Positions 45,142 to 56,591 of a stretch of 64,000 nucleotides of DNA are shown here, piece by piece. Source of the stretch: Anopheles merus (taxonomy: Eukaryota; Arthropoda; Insecta; Diptera; Culicidae); the NCBI RefSeq assembly GCF_017562075.2, contig NC_054084.1, positions 47,400,697 through 47,464,696 on the forward strand. Reading direction: 5' to 3'. Each line of letters opens with the position of its first letter. Positions within the stretch are counted from its first letter, which is position 1. The notes beneath the pieces were generated by a model, which saw only the letters and a list, made by a program, of their open reading frames with translations, did no database searches and had not been told where the DNA came from. The translations under genes and the position numbers were made by a program.

Positions 45142-45593
45142 ATGTTCCTAAAGGTATAAATATTTACTACATCAAAATATATTGATTCTTCTGAACACAA
45201 ATATCTAAGCAGTGCACTTTTTTACAGATTGTGGGAATACTTGGACTAGTGGTTGTTGTTTGCAGCCAAAATCATTATGGTACACACAACGATGCACAGC
45301 ATGATGTAGTGCATTATCATCACGACGAAGAGCATCATGGACCAGCACATTATGAATATCACTACGACGTCCACGATGATCACACTGGCGATGTTCACGG
45401 CCAACATGAAGCGCGTAAAGATGATTCGACCCACGGTGAATATTATCTAATCGATGCCGATGGTCATAAGCGTACTGTGAAGTATCATGTTGAAGGAAAA
45501 AGCGGTTTCATCGCTGAAGTCCATCGAGAGCCAATTAAGGGTTTCCACGATGCACCTCACAATTTCCATCACAAATTCGAAGAAAAATACTGA
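45142..45593 (+). CDS. His-rich RR-2 cuticular protein, 125 aa
   Basis: Exon 1 (45142-45153) reads MFLK. After a 74-base intron, exon 2 (45228-45593) continues IVGILGLVVVVCSQNHYG, so the signal peptide probably ends near Cys-Ser. A histidine-rich stretch (HYHHDEEHHGPAHYEYHYDV) leads into the RR-2 domain (VHDDHTGDVHGQHEARKDDS...GFIAEVHREPIKG). The short tail is rich in His, Phe and Lys and lacks the PQ-rich ending of the MYSK genes. It is the ancestral-looking or oldest member of the His-rich subgroup. Histidines could take part in quinone cross-linking during sclerotisation; that is inference from the family. Confidence 0.9.
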
Positions 45594-46322
45594 TCATATA
45601 ATTTTAAGTCATTGTAACAAAGTTACGAAACAAATATTTTATAAATCGAATAAAATAGTCTAAAGCCACTTTGCACTTTGTTGCAGCTATGCAGAAAATG
45701 ACATTGATGACGACAAAAAAACAAATACTTCGGCAACCATTCACAAAAACAAGTCCACATCAAGTATAAAAAAGCAAACATTAAAATACCATTATCTGCC
45801 ATTAAATCCTTCCTGCTCAACCAGTTGGAACACTTAAAATGTTACCATAACCTTTGGGATACTTTCCTTATTTTTACTTTCAACGAAGAAGAGCTTCAAC
45901 ATGCACCGATCAACTCTTGGGGATCAATCTTCATCCCTAATGACGCGCCCGAACAAGAACAAAGGACAATGACCACAAACTTACAAAGCTAATATTACAT
46001 GCCGGGTACTGATTTTTATAAAACATTTTTTCACCAATACCACATTGAATGATACAACAAATGTCTTCAGTTTAAATCATTTATGACCTTGACAATGGAT
46101 ATCATGCGTTACATAACAGTACCCTGCACCATTTCAATTCTATCTGATTCTAAAGATAAAATACCTATCTTTTTCGTCTTTCGAGTAACAGCTCTTTCAC
46201 TTCAACTAGAGCGGTCCGGTTCAACCGGTTGGTGCAATTGGCAAGCCGTAGACCCTGCTGAATTTTGGTTCATTTTCTTTTTGGCAATATTCCCGTAACA
46301 TGATCAATACATGTCCTTTCGC
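45594..46322. other. Spacer and promoter region of the 46407 gene
   Basis: It contains a Grainyhead-type AACCGGTT at 46223 and a weaker AACCAGTT at 45819-45826 in a similar context (CTGCTCAACCAGTTGGAAC). The latter may be a relic of a duplicated promoter. Confidence 0.4.
46223..46230. promoter_or_regulatory. AACCGGTT, probable Grainyhead site
   Basis: A palindromic AACCGGTT within a conserved block (AGAGCGGTCCGGTTCAACC) 92 bases upstream of the TATA box. The consensus is that of the epidermal transcription factor Grainyhead. The same site occurs before the other three MYSK genes. Confidence 0.6.
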
Positions 46323-46329
46323 TATATAA
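46323..46329 (+). promoter_or_regulatory. TATA box and initiator of the 46407 gene
   Basis: TATATAA, followed 25 bases later by an arthropod-type initiator TCAGT at 46355-46359. The ATG is 77 bases further on from the TATA box. Confidence 0.7.
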
Positions 46330-46406
46330 TGACATTTCACATACATTTTCGGCATCAGTTAGCATTCGTTCGCCCCACAAACAACACCTCACAAGTATTT
46401 TGCAGC

Positions 46407-46868
46407 ATGTATTCTAAGGTATTTGCATGAGCGATTCTCGTGCTTTTACAGTTGTTTTCTATAATCTTTCGTCCTTTGTAGATCATTGTTATTCTGGCTC
46501 TTGTCGCCGCCGTCAGTGCTCAAAGCCACTACGGACATCAACAACACTACCAGCCCCAGCACTACCATCACGAAGAGGAACATCACGGACCAGTGCACTA
46601 CGAGTATCACTACGATGTGCATGATGACCATACCGGTGATGTTCATGGCCAGAAGGAGGCTCGTAAGGACGACTCTACACAGGGCGAGTACTACCTGATC
46701 GATGCCGACGGCCACAAGCGTACCGTTACGTACCACGTTGAGGGTAAGAGCGGATTCATCGCGGAGGTGCACCGTGAGCCGATCAAGGGATACCAGGCAC
46801 CGCAGCCAGAGCACCACCAATATCAGCCGCAATATCATCATCAGGCTCCGGCTCACAACAACTACTAG
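46407..46868 (+). CDS. His-rich RR-2 cuticular protein, MYSK subgroup, 132 aa
   Basis: Exon 1 (46407-46418, MYSK), a 63-base intron, and exon 2 (46482-46868). The signal peptide is MYSKIIVILALVAAVSA. The His/Tyr/Gln-rich lead (SHYGHQQHYQPQHYHHEEEH) precedes the RR-2 domain (VHYEYHYDVHDDHTGDVHGQ, YYLIDADGHKRTVTYHVEGK, GFIAEVHREPIKGY). The tail is rich in Pro, Gln and His (QAPQPEHHQYQPQYHH) and ends NNY rather than the YNYQH of its three copies. It is the first of four near-identical tandem genes with conserved introns and promoters. Expected role: secreted chitin-binding cuticle protein. Confidence 0.93.
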
Positions 46869-48099
46869 CTTAAAACTATGTATAGTATAGCCCTGTAAAT
46901 CGAATTTAGAGCTATGATAAAATGTTTTATAAATGATAAATCTATTCAAATTTGTTTTGTGCCTTGAATTAGTTAAAAATCATTCATTACTCCATAACTT
47001 CGTTAACTGATGCGTTTAGTTTGAATGTGGTTGATTTTCTCTGCGTTAGCGACTCAATATAATTTTAAAAATTGATTAAATTAAATTTCACGTATTTCAA
47101 ATGTATAACATTATTGGACAGGCTAGTGCAGCTGCATTCGCTTACAATTTTTATTTTTTTCGTAAAAGTGATTTTGGTCATTTTGGTTAATAAACTATCG
47201 TATTCTGCAATGCTATTTTCGATTGGTCGTTTTAACTGTAATTTTAGATATATTCGTGAAAATGTGCTGAACACAGTTTTTGTTCCTATTGCCGGCAGTA
47301 TGACCCTATTTTTGACAAGCTGTGCTCCTATTTTCGGTAACGCGCATACTTACTTACTACTTACTAATATTTTAATCTATGAAAATAAATAGAAATTTTT
47401 TTAAAAACAGTTTTACACTCTCCATTTTCCTAAGATTGGTGTTCAAAAGCGCTTCCATGAATTACACCCGTTTCCAGCTTGCAGTCCACTATTATCGAAT
47501 GCGTGGGATCAAACACTTCCGTTCCGTTCCGGCGCCTTTGCGACCGAAAGAGCCAAGTTCTACAAATCTGTTCGTACAATTTCACGTGAAGAGCCTGATT
47601 GTTAAACCAAGAGCAAAAATGTGTGAAAGTTTTAATAAATATATGAACTGTTTAGAGCCGCCATTTAGAGCGGCTCGCGAGTCATACTTTGCATCGCTGG
47701 GTTACACAAATCGCGTATAAATTATTTAAAATAATACTGGATAGTAAAGGTTCATACGGCAGACGTTCAAAGAGGTGTTTTCTCAAACTATCTCAAAAAT
47801 ACAAAAAAACTGAAATTCCTTACCCGCTGAGACGTGGTACAACTCACTGGGCATAGGTTGAACCCTTTTAGACTTGGTGCAAGATTTGGTATCTGATTGA
47901 AGATGATTAATTTTTATATCCTCTGTACTTTTAATGACGGGGTACTCGCTGGACAAGATGGCGATTTTAGTTATTTAAAAACAAAGAAATGACAAAACCA
48001 GTACCAAGCACAAGCCCCCCTCCCCCCATTTGCCAGTTTGTCGTCTTAGCTCTGAGTCGGTTCTTTTGTACCCCAGGTTCACGTTTCATTCCTTGAGCC
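46869..48099. other. Intergenic DNA with hAT-like relic
   Basis: AT-rich. At about 47500-47710 a segment (TTTGCGACCGAAAGAGCCAA, GCGGCTCGCGAGTCATACTT) resembles the interior and end of the hAT-like MITE at 7654. The open frame there is probably fortuitous. Confidence 0.35.
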
Positions 48100-48700
48100 G
48101 TCGTGCTCAGTGCTGCCTTGATACTTTTATACAATATGCTACAAGCTGGAAATACCGTATCAACGTGGTCAACAGTCAGGTCATGATTGTACCACATCGA
48201 CGCAAACGGTCTTTGATCCCAACTATGCACAGCAGGGTTGAGGTTAACGGCGTTTTGGTCGAATGGACTAACAAAGTAAAATATTTGGGCTTCACGTTGG
48301 ATAGTAAGATAATTTCCCACGGACAGGTTGAGAGTATCTTATGCCAAGGTCAAACTCTCTTAATGAGTTTATACCCACTGATATTGCGCAGATCCAGACT
48401 TTCCTTTGTGAACAAACTAGCTATCTTTAAACAAATCATTCAACCAGCGGTACTTTACGGTTGCCAGGATTGGGGAACATGTGCCAGGGTACATCGCCAA
48501 AAAATACAGGTGATGCTGAACAAAATGCTAAGTATGATAGCAAATTGAGATCGATTCACTTGGAATTCAGATCTTTATGACACATGCGAAGTAGCTCCAC
48601 TCGATAGCTACATACAACAGCAAACGACCAAACTAATTGGAAAATTTAAAGATTCTACACACAGGGCAGTACGTGAAATCGCCTCTACATGAATATTTAG
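48100..48700 (+). mobile_element. Jockey-clade non-LTR retrotransposon remnant
   Basis: The frame translates to the C-terminal part of a Jockey-type reverse transcriptase protein (YATSWKYRINVVNSQ, VKYLGFTLDSK, NKLAIFKQIIQPAVLYGCQD, HRQKIQVMLNKML). It breaks at a stop (48546-48548), after which the sense resumes (NSDLYDTCEVAPLDSYIQQQ). The 5' part, including the catalytic RT motifs, is missing. It is clearly a different clade from the CR1 elements. Confidence 0.65.
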
Positions 48701-49441
48701 GTTTAGGATAAATTAGGTTTGAAAAAAATAGGTTAAGATAGGATAATTACAAAACCCTCTCTTCTATAAATAGAACATGTTACTACAGTGTATCAGAATA
48801 CAGCAAGAAAGTGAAGCCCCAAAATAGGATGTATAAGAAAAATAACCTGTAAAGTATACGTGCTACATCCTGTAAATCTTGGAAAATCAACTGTAAAGGA
48901 AATCAAAGTACAAATATACGTTTAAATAACTAACTAACGTTTCATTCCTTTTGAAAAATAAACTATTTCCTTTGTTTTAAATTAAATTCTCAACACTAGT
49001 TTGTAGTACGTCTTCGACTACTATACTATTTTTCTCTTTACTTACTGGATTAATTATCGTGATATTGGCCACAAATGTCTATCATATGACGACATACCTA
49101 TTGTTATGATCTGATCATGTTTTAAAGGAATGTTCAGCAAAATTTATCAATTTATGAATACATATTTTCCGTAAATTTATTTTCTCATTTGTGTTTAATA
49201 TGGGCAGTAAATTGTTGGTTTTGTTCTTAGCTTTGATGTGTCAAAGTTGTGTTCGATTTAGATGTATAATTGTATTTGTTATGTAGGCAGTAATTTTCCA
49301 GAAAAATTAACCGAAATAAATAAATAAATAAATTAATTAATTAATTAATTTATTGATTAATTAATTAATTAATTAATGAGTAAAGTCCAAAGTGTTTTAT
49401 TGTTACAAGTTTAGGCAGGAGCCTACTGCATTTAACTGTAA
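48701..49441. other. AT-rich spacer with AATT/AAAT microsatellite
   Basis: The 3' tail of the Jockey remnant is followed by AT-rich DNA. A simple repeat of AAAT then AATT units lies at about 49310-49376. Confidence 0.4.
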
Positions 49442-49702
49442 CCGCAGGACTCCACACAGCATAACACGGAGCGCAACATAACAACTAACAGCTGCCAAAC
49501 GCTTCACAAAACGCTTGGGAAAGGAGGTAAAGCGTTTCATTAACTGTCGGTCATCGCAGTAGTTGGTAGCATTTCAACAAGAAATGAGCGGCCTGCTAAG
49601 GATATTCAAAACATAGTACCGGGAATAAAGCGTTTTCTGAAGCGTTTGGCAGCTGTCAGTTGTTATGTTGCGCTCCATGTTATGCTGTGTGGAGTCCTGC
49701 GG
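49442..49702. mobile_element. MITE with about 75-bp inverted termini and TAA duplication
   Basis: The termini CCGCAGGACTCCACACAGCA and its inverse at 49682-49702 extend inward for about 75 bases (GAGCGCAACATAACAACT, CAGCTGCCAAACGCTT). TAA flanks both sides (49439-49441 and 49703-49705), again fitting PIF/Harbinger-like TWA targets. The interior is non-coding. Confidence 0.7.
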
Positions 49703-49705
49703 TAA

Positions 49706-50449
49706 AAATCTAAATTTACCGTGTATCGTTGAAAGTCAAAAATTACTTCTTCGTGAATGACTGCAACCATAAAATCTGTGATTGAACAAAATTCGTTCAT
49801 TACTGTACTGCTTTGGTTATCTTAATAACGAAACCTACCGAAATATTGACTGACAGCACATCAGCATAAAAATGATGAGCTCTGCATATTTTGTTTGATA
49901 TTTTTAAAAAATACGTAAGGAGAATATTTTACAAATGATTTTATTTTTACTTCAAAATTGTATTCTGAGACAATTTTTAGCGCATTATTGCATAATTTCA
50001 CGTTTTTAGTTGCCCAATGCCCCATGCCCAATGCAGGTACACCACCGAAAACTGGTACAGCTACCCTAGTTTCACGCATTTTTTATAGCTTTCTGATAAG
50101 TGAAATTCTGTGTTTTCAATAACTATATCATAATTTAATAGCTTTTTTCTATTTTTTATATCTTTTATTTAAAAAAAACTGATACAGGACAGGGGAATCA
50201 AGCAATATGCAAACTAAGCAGCCATGTGCGGCTTAATCCTCATATCACTGACTGCTCGAAAGCTCAGCAGGGCCCCTATACTGTGACCACTTAGGTTCTT
50301 ATCTTTTCTTAATACGCCCTAAATTAGCCATATGCAAGTAACGATCTTTAGAAAATAGAGCCATCATCTTCATCACTTTGCCAGTTGAAGGATTTTGAGA
50401 GGAAACGGTGTAAAAGTCAATTTTTAAATATACTTCATGTAGCAAAACG
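49706..50449. other. Intergenic DNA, nothing recognised
   Basis: AT-rich DNA before the second CR1 element. No repeat or gene was recognised. Confidence 0.35.
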
Positions 50450-50679
50450 TTTGACGTTTAACTGTTCGGCCGCACTTTCGTTGCGCTCCGTGATTTTTCA
50501 GTAAATTTCTTGTGTTTTCTGCGTCGCATCGCATTGTTGCTTATTTTACGGACTATTAAACTGCTTCACATCATCGTTGCGTGTTGGCGAATTGTTTAGT
50601 TGCACCGCTACTGTGGTTTCCTGCTGTTTTTTCCTGCTCGGCTTAGCAGTGTTGTGCTGTGATTACGCGTGATTTCGCG

Positions 50680-51813
50680 ATGGCGGCTATTTGCTTCTCG
50701 TGTGCTGAACCGCTAGAGGCCACCGGCTGCATCATCAGTTGTGCATATTGTGACGCTACGTTCCTCCGCGGCTGTTGCAAATTGCCCCCCGAGCTGATTG
50801 ACGCAGTATTGTCCAATGTCGACCTGCACTGGAGCTGCATTGGCTGCACTAACATTCTTAAAAATCCGCGCTGCCGTTCGGTAAAAGAAATAGGCGCCCA
50901 GGTCGGTTTCCAAGCCGCCCTCACCTCAGCTGTAGCAGCTATCGGCAAGCTCGTTGAGCCTATTGTCGCCGAAGTTCGCAGTGGTTTTACCCTCCTTCAA
51001 ACTGCATCCACGCCTCACATTCGGAATCCTGATCCTCGACCGGCTACGGGTAGAAAGCGGAGGCGCGTAATCGAGGATTCGGCATCTCCTGGTGTAAACA
51101 GAATTGTAAACAATCGCGGTAACATCCTTTGTGCCGCGTCATCGCCAAACGCATACACCAATACCACGATTGCCGTCCAGCCGGCACCTACACAACCTCA
51201 TGAACTGGTGGGAACCGATCCGTTATCATCACCGCTTCAAGCTGCACCTCGTGAGCCATTCACAGATAGGATCTGGATCCGCCTATCCCGCTTATCAACA
51301 GCCGTCACTGTGGAACAAGTGGTCGCTTCTGTAAAGCGTCGCTTAGCCACCGATGACGTTATAGCGTATTGCCTGCTGAGAAGAGGGGTTAGTGTGGACA
51401 GCATGAATTGGCTTTCATTCAAAGTGAGAGTCCCGGCTATCCTTCGAGATGCGGCACTCACACCATCCACTTGGCCAGTCGGTATCGGTGTACATGAGTT
51501 TTTTCCATCCCGTCAACACGACCGCCAAACCTCATCTCCTATAGCCACCCGAAACCGCTTTACAACACGCACACCAGCTACTAGTACTGATCACCGCTAC
51601 ACCACACGCACACCAACAACGACTCACCGTTTAGCAGCACGCACGTCTACTCCACCTGGTCCTGAAACAACATCATCACAACAGTGTCACCCCCCGGTGA
51701 ATGATACCTTGGAAGCACCCAACTCAACACTTGTTTCTGGACCGCCCCAAAACCACCGCGCTTCATCTCCGCACCTGCACCAGTCTACAATCGATCGCTT
51801 TTTTCTCAACTAG
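50680..51813 (+). CDS. Retrotransposon ORF1, PHD-like zinc finger protein, 377 aa
   Basis: ATG 50680 (GCGATGG) starts MAAICFSCAEPLEATG. The paired cysteines (CFSC, CAYC, CC, CIGC) form the CR1 ORF1 PHD-like finger. A conserved block (RIWIRLSRLSTAVTVEQVVA, SVKRRLATDDVIAY, SFKVRVPAILRD) matches the 32806 ORF1. The C-terminal third is rich in Thr, Arg and Ser with RFTTRTPATST-type repeats. The frame is intact and its end overlaps the start of ORF2 by about 113 bases. Confidence 0.75.
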   Translation: MAAICFSCAEPLEATGCIISCAYCDATFLRGCCKLPPELIDAVLSNVDLHWSCIGCTNILKNPRCRSVKEIGAQVGFQAALTSAVAAIGKLVEPIVAEVRSGFTLLQTASTPHIRNPDPRPATGRKRRRVIEDSASPGVNRIVNNRGNILCAASSPNAYTNTTIAVQPAPTQPHELVGTDPLSSPLQAAPREPFTDRIWIRLSRLSTAVTVEQVVASVKRRLATDDVIAYCLLRRGVSVDSMNWLSFKVRVPAILRDAALTPSTWPVGIGVHEFFPSRQHDRQTSSPIATRNRFTTRTPATSTDHRYTTRTPTTTHRLAARTSTPPGPETTSSQQCHPPVNDTLEAPNSTLVSGPPQNHRASSPHLHQSTIDRFFLN

Positions 51814-54755
51814 ACGAAGTTCCGCTCATTGCACGCAACAAACACGCCAAGCCTCATGCTCTGACAACGCAGCTCAATTGACTTACCGTATACCCGCTTT
51901 ATCCAACCACCACAATGACAACGCTACCGCTGAGTATTTAAGCTGCTATTATCAAAACGTTAGAGGTTTGCGCACTAAAACAAAAGAATTTCACCTAGCT
52001 GTATCGGAGGCTGACTTCGACCTTATCGCCCTCACGGAAACTTGGCTTGTTGACAACATTCCATCTGCTCTTCTCTTCAACAACAACTTCTCTGTTTACC
52101 GCTGTGATCGCTTTCTCAGCGGCTCTAGCTCTCGCGGTGGTGGTGTTTTGCTAGCCGTTTCTAACGCATACGAGTCGATAGAATTACCTTCCCGTGATCG
52201 TTCTCTCGAGTATATTTGTGTGCGCGTCACCTGCAATAACGCACATCTGTACATCATGGTAGTATACATTCCACCGCAGCTTAGCTCCGAGATATCGACT
52301 CTTCGCTCTCTACATGATTGTATCAGCGGCTTCACTCTCACACTGAAGCCTTCGGATCTGCTGTTTGTTATTGGCGATTTCAATCAGCCTAGCATAAGCT
52401 GGTCCACAGCTGATCCTTCGTCCTCGCCAGCATACTCATCAATCACGCACTATGAACCAACTGCGCGCTCACTGGCCAACAACACCTTTGTGGATGGATT
52501 TAAATTTAACGGATTAGTGCAACTTAATCACATCAATAATTCGCACGGACGCATGCTTGACCTGCTCTACGCTAACAATGCTGCAGCTAAATTGTGTTCG
52601 CCTGTCTTTCCAAGTGTTGTTCCGCTTGTACCTCTTGACTCCTATCACCCGGCGTTTGACTTCAATATACGTATTAACTCGTCGACCCGACGCAATTCGA
52701 CGACTCGACAAAACTCGACGACAACCGCATTTTATCGTTATAACTTTGCTAAAGCTGACTATGTGAAACTGAACGACATGATTTCAATGTTTAACAATAG
52801 CTTTCATTGTTCCAATTTTATTTCACTTGACGAAGCAGTATGTTCATTCTCGTCCTTCATGCTGCAAGCCTTTGTTGTATGCGTCCCAGTTCAGCGTCCT
52901 AAACCTAACCCCCCCTGGGCGGACCGCACACTCAAACGACTCAAACGTGTAAAAAGAGCTGCTTATCGTCACTACCAAACGCGCCGCTGCCAAAGATCTC
53001 GCTCGATCTACTTTGACACGCACTCTTTATACTGCAGCTATAACAGGTTTCGATATCGCAGATATTTGAGTAAAATCCAACGTAACCTCTGCAGGTGGCC
53101 TGACTCGTTTTGGCGCTTCTACCACAGCAAAACAAAATCCACGCATACACCGAAATCCATTACGTACAAAGGAGCAACGAGTGCCAACACTAATGAAATG
53201 TGCAATCTCTTCGCGGATCGCTTCGCAGATTGCTTTTCACCGGCCATGAATGATACCGATACCATTGATGCTGCTCTCGTCAACACTCCGGCTGGCGCAA
53301 TTAACATGAGCACTCCTTTCATCGACAGTGAGATCGTTTTATCTGCCCTAGCGCAACTAAACATCGCTAGCCAATGGCTACTTTCCCAAAACATGGAGGA
53401 AATCTTGGATGGTTCCTATTTACAAAAAGGGCGACAGGACAGATGCCATCAACTACCGGGGTATTACATCTTTGTGTGCCATTGCCAAGGTGTTCGAACT
53501 AGTGATATACAAACATCTGCTACATGCATGCCGCAGCTACCTAAGCCCGTATCAACATGGATTCGTGCCAAAAAAGTCGACTACCACGAACCTGGTTGAA
53601 TTTGTAACCTATTGCACTAGTCAAATTGATGCCGGAGCTCAAGTCGATGCAATTTATACAGATCTGAAAGCAGCATTCGACTCTCTTCCGCACGCAATTC
53701 TTCTCGCTAAACTCGATAAGCTAGGAGTTCCCAGCTCGCTCGTACAGTGGCTTAAGTCTTACCTAATTAATCGCACATACATCGTTAAAATTGATAAGCA
53801 CATGTCCAAAGAAATAGTCAGCAGCTCGGGTGTGCCACAAGGAAGCAATATTGGCCCGCTTCTCTTCATATTGTTTATCAACGATGTTACCCTGGCTTTA
53901 CCTCCCGACAGTATCAGTCTGTTTGCCGACAACGCAAAAATTTTTGCGCCTATTCACAACACAGGTGATTGTACATTCCTGCAAGACTGCATCGAAATTT
54001 TCTGTTCGTGGTGCAAGCGTAATGGACTGACTATCTGCATCGAGAAATGCTACTGTGTGTCTTTTAGTCGATGCAGGAGCCCAGTGACAGGGACCTACTT
54101 CATGGACGGCACTGCAGTTAATCGACAGAATCATGCCAAAGACCTGGGCGTTCTGCTTGACTCAAGTTTGAACTTTAAACAGCATATCGATGACGTTGTA
54201 GCCAGAGGAAATCAATTACTTGGCGTGGTTATCCGGACAACTAATGAATTCCGCAACCCCATGTGCATCAAAGCTGTGTACAACTGCATCGTTCGTTCGG
54301 TTCTGGAATATTCGTGCGTAGTCTGGAGCCCAACAACCGCTTCTTCAATTGCTCGACTCGAGGCGATTCAACGTAAGCTCACGAGATATGCCCTACGCCT
54401 ACTTCCCAGGCAGGATCGCAATAATCTTCCTCCGTATGCTGCGCGGTGCCGTCTTCTAGGCCTTGAACCTCTTTCGGTTAGAAGACGCAATGCACAATGC
54501 TCTTTCATCGCTGGATTGCTAAATGGCTCTATCGACTCATCGCCTTTGCTGCATCGAGTCGATATCTATGCACCATCCCGAACACTTAGGTCTAGAGAAA
54601 CTCTACGGCTCGCTCAACCCCGTTCCAGTGCTGGTCGGTCTGACCCTATGTTCCGCATGTCGGCTGTCTTCAACACTGTCTCGGATTGCTTCGACTTCGA
54701 CATCTCAACTCAGTGCTTCAAGGAACGTCTCCGGCTTTTGCCGTGGCCGCAGTGA
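51701..54755 (+). pseudogene. Retrotransposon ORF2 (endonuclease plus reverse transcriptase), inactivated
   Basis: Frame 1 from ATG 51701 carries a complete endonuclease domain (CYYQNVRGLRTKT, ALTETWLVDN, LFVIGDFNQPSISW) and the linker to the RT. Near 53365 a deletion removes the segment matching GPDGIPAIIL in the other copy and changes frame. The RT then runs from about 53366 (NGYFPKTWRKSW) through MVPIYKKGD, NYRGITSL, HGFVPKKST and SSGVPQGSNIGPLLF to TGA/stop at 54753-54755. The catalytic box reads FADN (53922-53933) where active enzymes have F/YADD, so one metal-binding aspartate is lost. The C-terminal part is otherwise complete. Confidence 0.78.
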
Positions 54756-54842
54756 ATTGCGATGTAAATCTAATTTTTGCTATGTATTTTGTTTCTCAAT
54801 TGAACTGTTACATCTTAATTAGGCCATACGGCCCGTTGAAGA

Positions 54843-54873
<31 letters not shown>

Positions 54874-55189
54874 AGTAAAAATCATAGAATCACTGATAAA
54901 AATAAGCTTAACCCTTTGAAAATTATTACATCTGTTACAATCTTACTACCTGAAATTTAATTATCGTTTGAAAACCTTATTATATTGCCATATAACCAAC
55001 AATGAAAACTTATAAAAACTGTATTTCAATAAGCATCCTTTCATTTCATTTCTGAAGTAACCTTGATCATGAATACCTTACATAATGAAGCTATTCACCA
55101 TTTCGGTCGAAAACAGTTTTGAAATTGTTTTAAATTTCTTCTTTCCTTCTGTCAATGTCCCTTTCTCTTCAAATAGAGCGGACTGGTTG

Positions 55190-55197
55190 AACCGGTT
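55190..55197. promoter_or_regulatory. AACCGGTT, probable Grainyhead site
   Basis: In the conserved block AGAGCGGACTGGTTGAACCG, 105 bases upstream of the TATA box of the 55387 gene. Confidence 0.6.
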
Positions 55198-55302
55198 GGT
55201 GCATTTGGCAAGTCGTGATCCCCATGATGCCAAATTTCGTTACTTTGTCTTTATTTTCCTTTTATTTTGCAACATTATCCATACAATCACTTTTTCATTC
55301 AC

Positions 55303-55310
55303 TATATAAA
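55303..55310 (+). promoter_or_regulatory. TATA box and initiator of the 55387 gene
   Basis: TATATAAA followed by the block AGAAAGCTCACCCACATTTT and an initiator TCAGT at 55335-55339. The same stretch recurs before the 59430 and 62645 genes. Confidence 0.72.
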
Positions 55311-55386
55311 GAAAGCTCACCCACATTTTTGGCATCAGTGACCATTTGTTCGTCCCACACACAACACCTCACAAATATTTTGCAAC

Positions 55387-55845
55387 ATGTATTCCAAGGT
55401 ATTTGCATGAGCGATTCTCGTGCTTTTGCAGTTGTTATCTATAATATTTCGTCCTTTGTAGATCATTGTTGTTCTGGCCCTTGTCGCCGCCGTCAGTGCT
55501 CAAAGCCACTACGGACATCAACAACACTACCAGCCCCAGCCCTACCATCACGAAGAGGAACATTACGGACCAGTGCACTACGAGTATCACTACGATGTGC
55601 ATGATGACCATACCGGTGATGTTCACGGCCAGAAGGAGGCTCGTAAGGACGACTCTACACAGGGCGAGTACTACCTGATCGATGCCGACGGCCACAAGCG
55701 TACCGTTACGTACCACGTTGAGGGTAAGAGCGGATTCATCGCGGAGGTGCACCGTGAGCCGATCAAGGGATACCAGGCACCGCAGCCACAGTACCACCAA
55801 TATCAGCCCCATCAGGCTCCGTCTCACTACAACTATCAACACTAA
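55387..55845 (+). CDS. His-rich RR-2 cuticular protein, MYSK subgroup, 131 aa
   Basis: Exon 1 (55387-55398, MYSK), a 63-base intron, and exon 2 (55462-55845). The signal peptide is MYSKIIVVLALVAAVSA. Compared with the 46407 gene it has a proline in the lead (QPQPYHHEEEHYGPVHYEYH), an unchanged RR-2 core and a shorter tail ending HYNYQH. The intron is nearly identical to those of the 46407 and 62645 genes. It sits directly downstream of the second CR1 element, whose tail ends about 430 bases before the TATA box. It should be a secreted chitin-binding cuticle protein. Confidence 0.93.
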
Positions 55846-55957
55846 ATTATAGTATAGTCAAACAAATTTATCGAATAATGTTAATAAACTAACGATAAAA
55901 CTTATCTACATGTGAACTTGAATATATTTTTTGCGATGGAACTTATGAACATGTATT

Positions 55958-56113
55958 GGGACCCAGAACTCGTACGACCTAATAACATGCTCATTATAGG
56001 CTCAAATCTCATATGAATTTTTTCCCATAGTAAGGATTGACTATCGGAATGTGTGGTACTAAAATAAGTCCGAATGCCGGTTTAATCTGGCATCCGCCAA
56101 AAAGAAGAAGAAT
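55958..56113 (+). mobile_element. tRNA-derived SINE, old copy
   Basis: AACTCGTACGACCTAATAAC, a degraded B box (GGCTCAAATCTC), AAGGATTGACTATCGGAATG and a tail ending CCAAAAAGAAGAAGAA. The order is that of the other copies; it is strongly diverged. Confidence 0.5.
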
Positions 56114-56591
56114 GTGGAGGTTTCATTTATTGATAAGAATGTGTTATTCAAACCATCGTAGAAATTTTCTTATTACCAAACATTTGAAAGTGATCTATTG
56201 CTTTTTCCTTTAATCTGTATAGATAAGGGATGTCCAGCTCAGCTGACTATGCGGCCCAACATGCTACCTAAAAAAGCAAAATGGTGTAACAGTTAAATTT
56301 ATGAAGTGTATGAAGAATAGTTCGCAAGCAGCTAAAGCCTGAAAAATATGGCAAACAAACCGTTTTAATTAAAAGGATCAATTATTTGGATACACCTATA
56401 TTACAGACTAAAAAGTTTTAACGGGTTTGCACAACGCAAAATGATTTTTTGTAACAAACACGCTCAATCAAGCGCTTAGAATATACCACAAACGGAATTA
56501 AACTCATTTACTAGTCGTCTAGCTTACAGTATACTTAGTACCTATCATTTACATCCATAAAATTACTATTTTTGTTTTTTTCAGGCATAAC

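Larger units (their letters stand above)
50450..54875 (+). mobile_element. CR1-clade non-LTR retrotransposon, second defective copy
   Basis: A near full-length element: GC-rich 5' UTR, ORF1, overlapping ORF2 and an (AAT)n 3' tail at about 54846-54871. It is related to, but clearly diverged from, the 32585 element, with a different tail repeat, so it is a separate family of the same clade. The 5' boundary is approximate. Confidence 0.82.

Noticed and set aside
47379..47720. 113-codon frame before the Jockey remnant
   Set aside because: It overlaps sequence repeated in the hAT-like MITE at 7654, so it is most likely non-coding repeat.
55399..55461. Alternative acceptor CTTTTGCAG inside the MYSK intron
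   Set aside because: Using it would add codons with an in-frame stop before the signal peptide, so the downstream TTTGTAG acceptor is the functional one.
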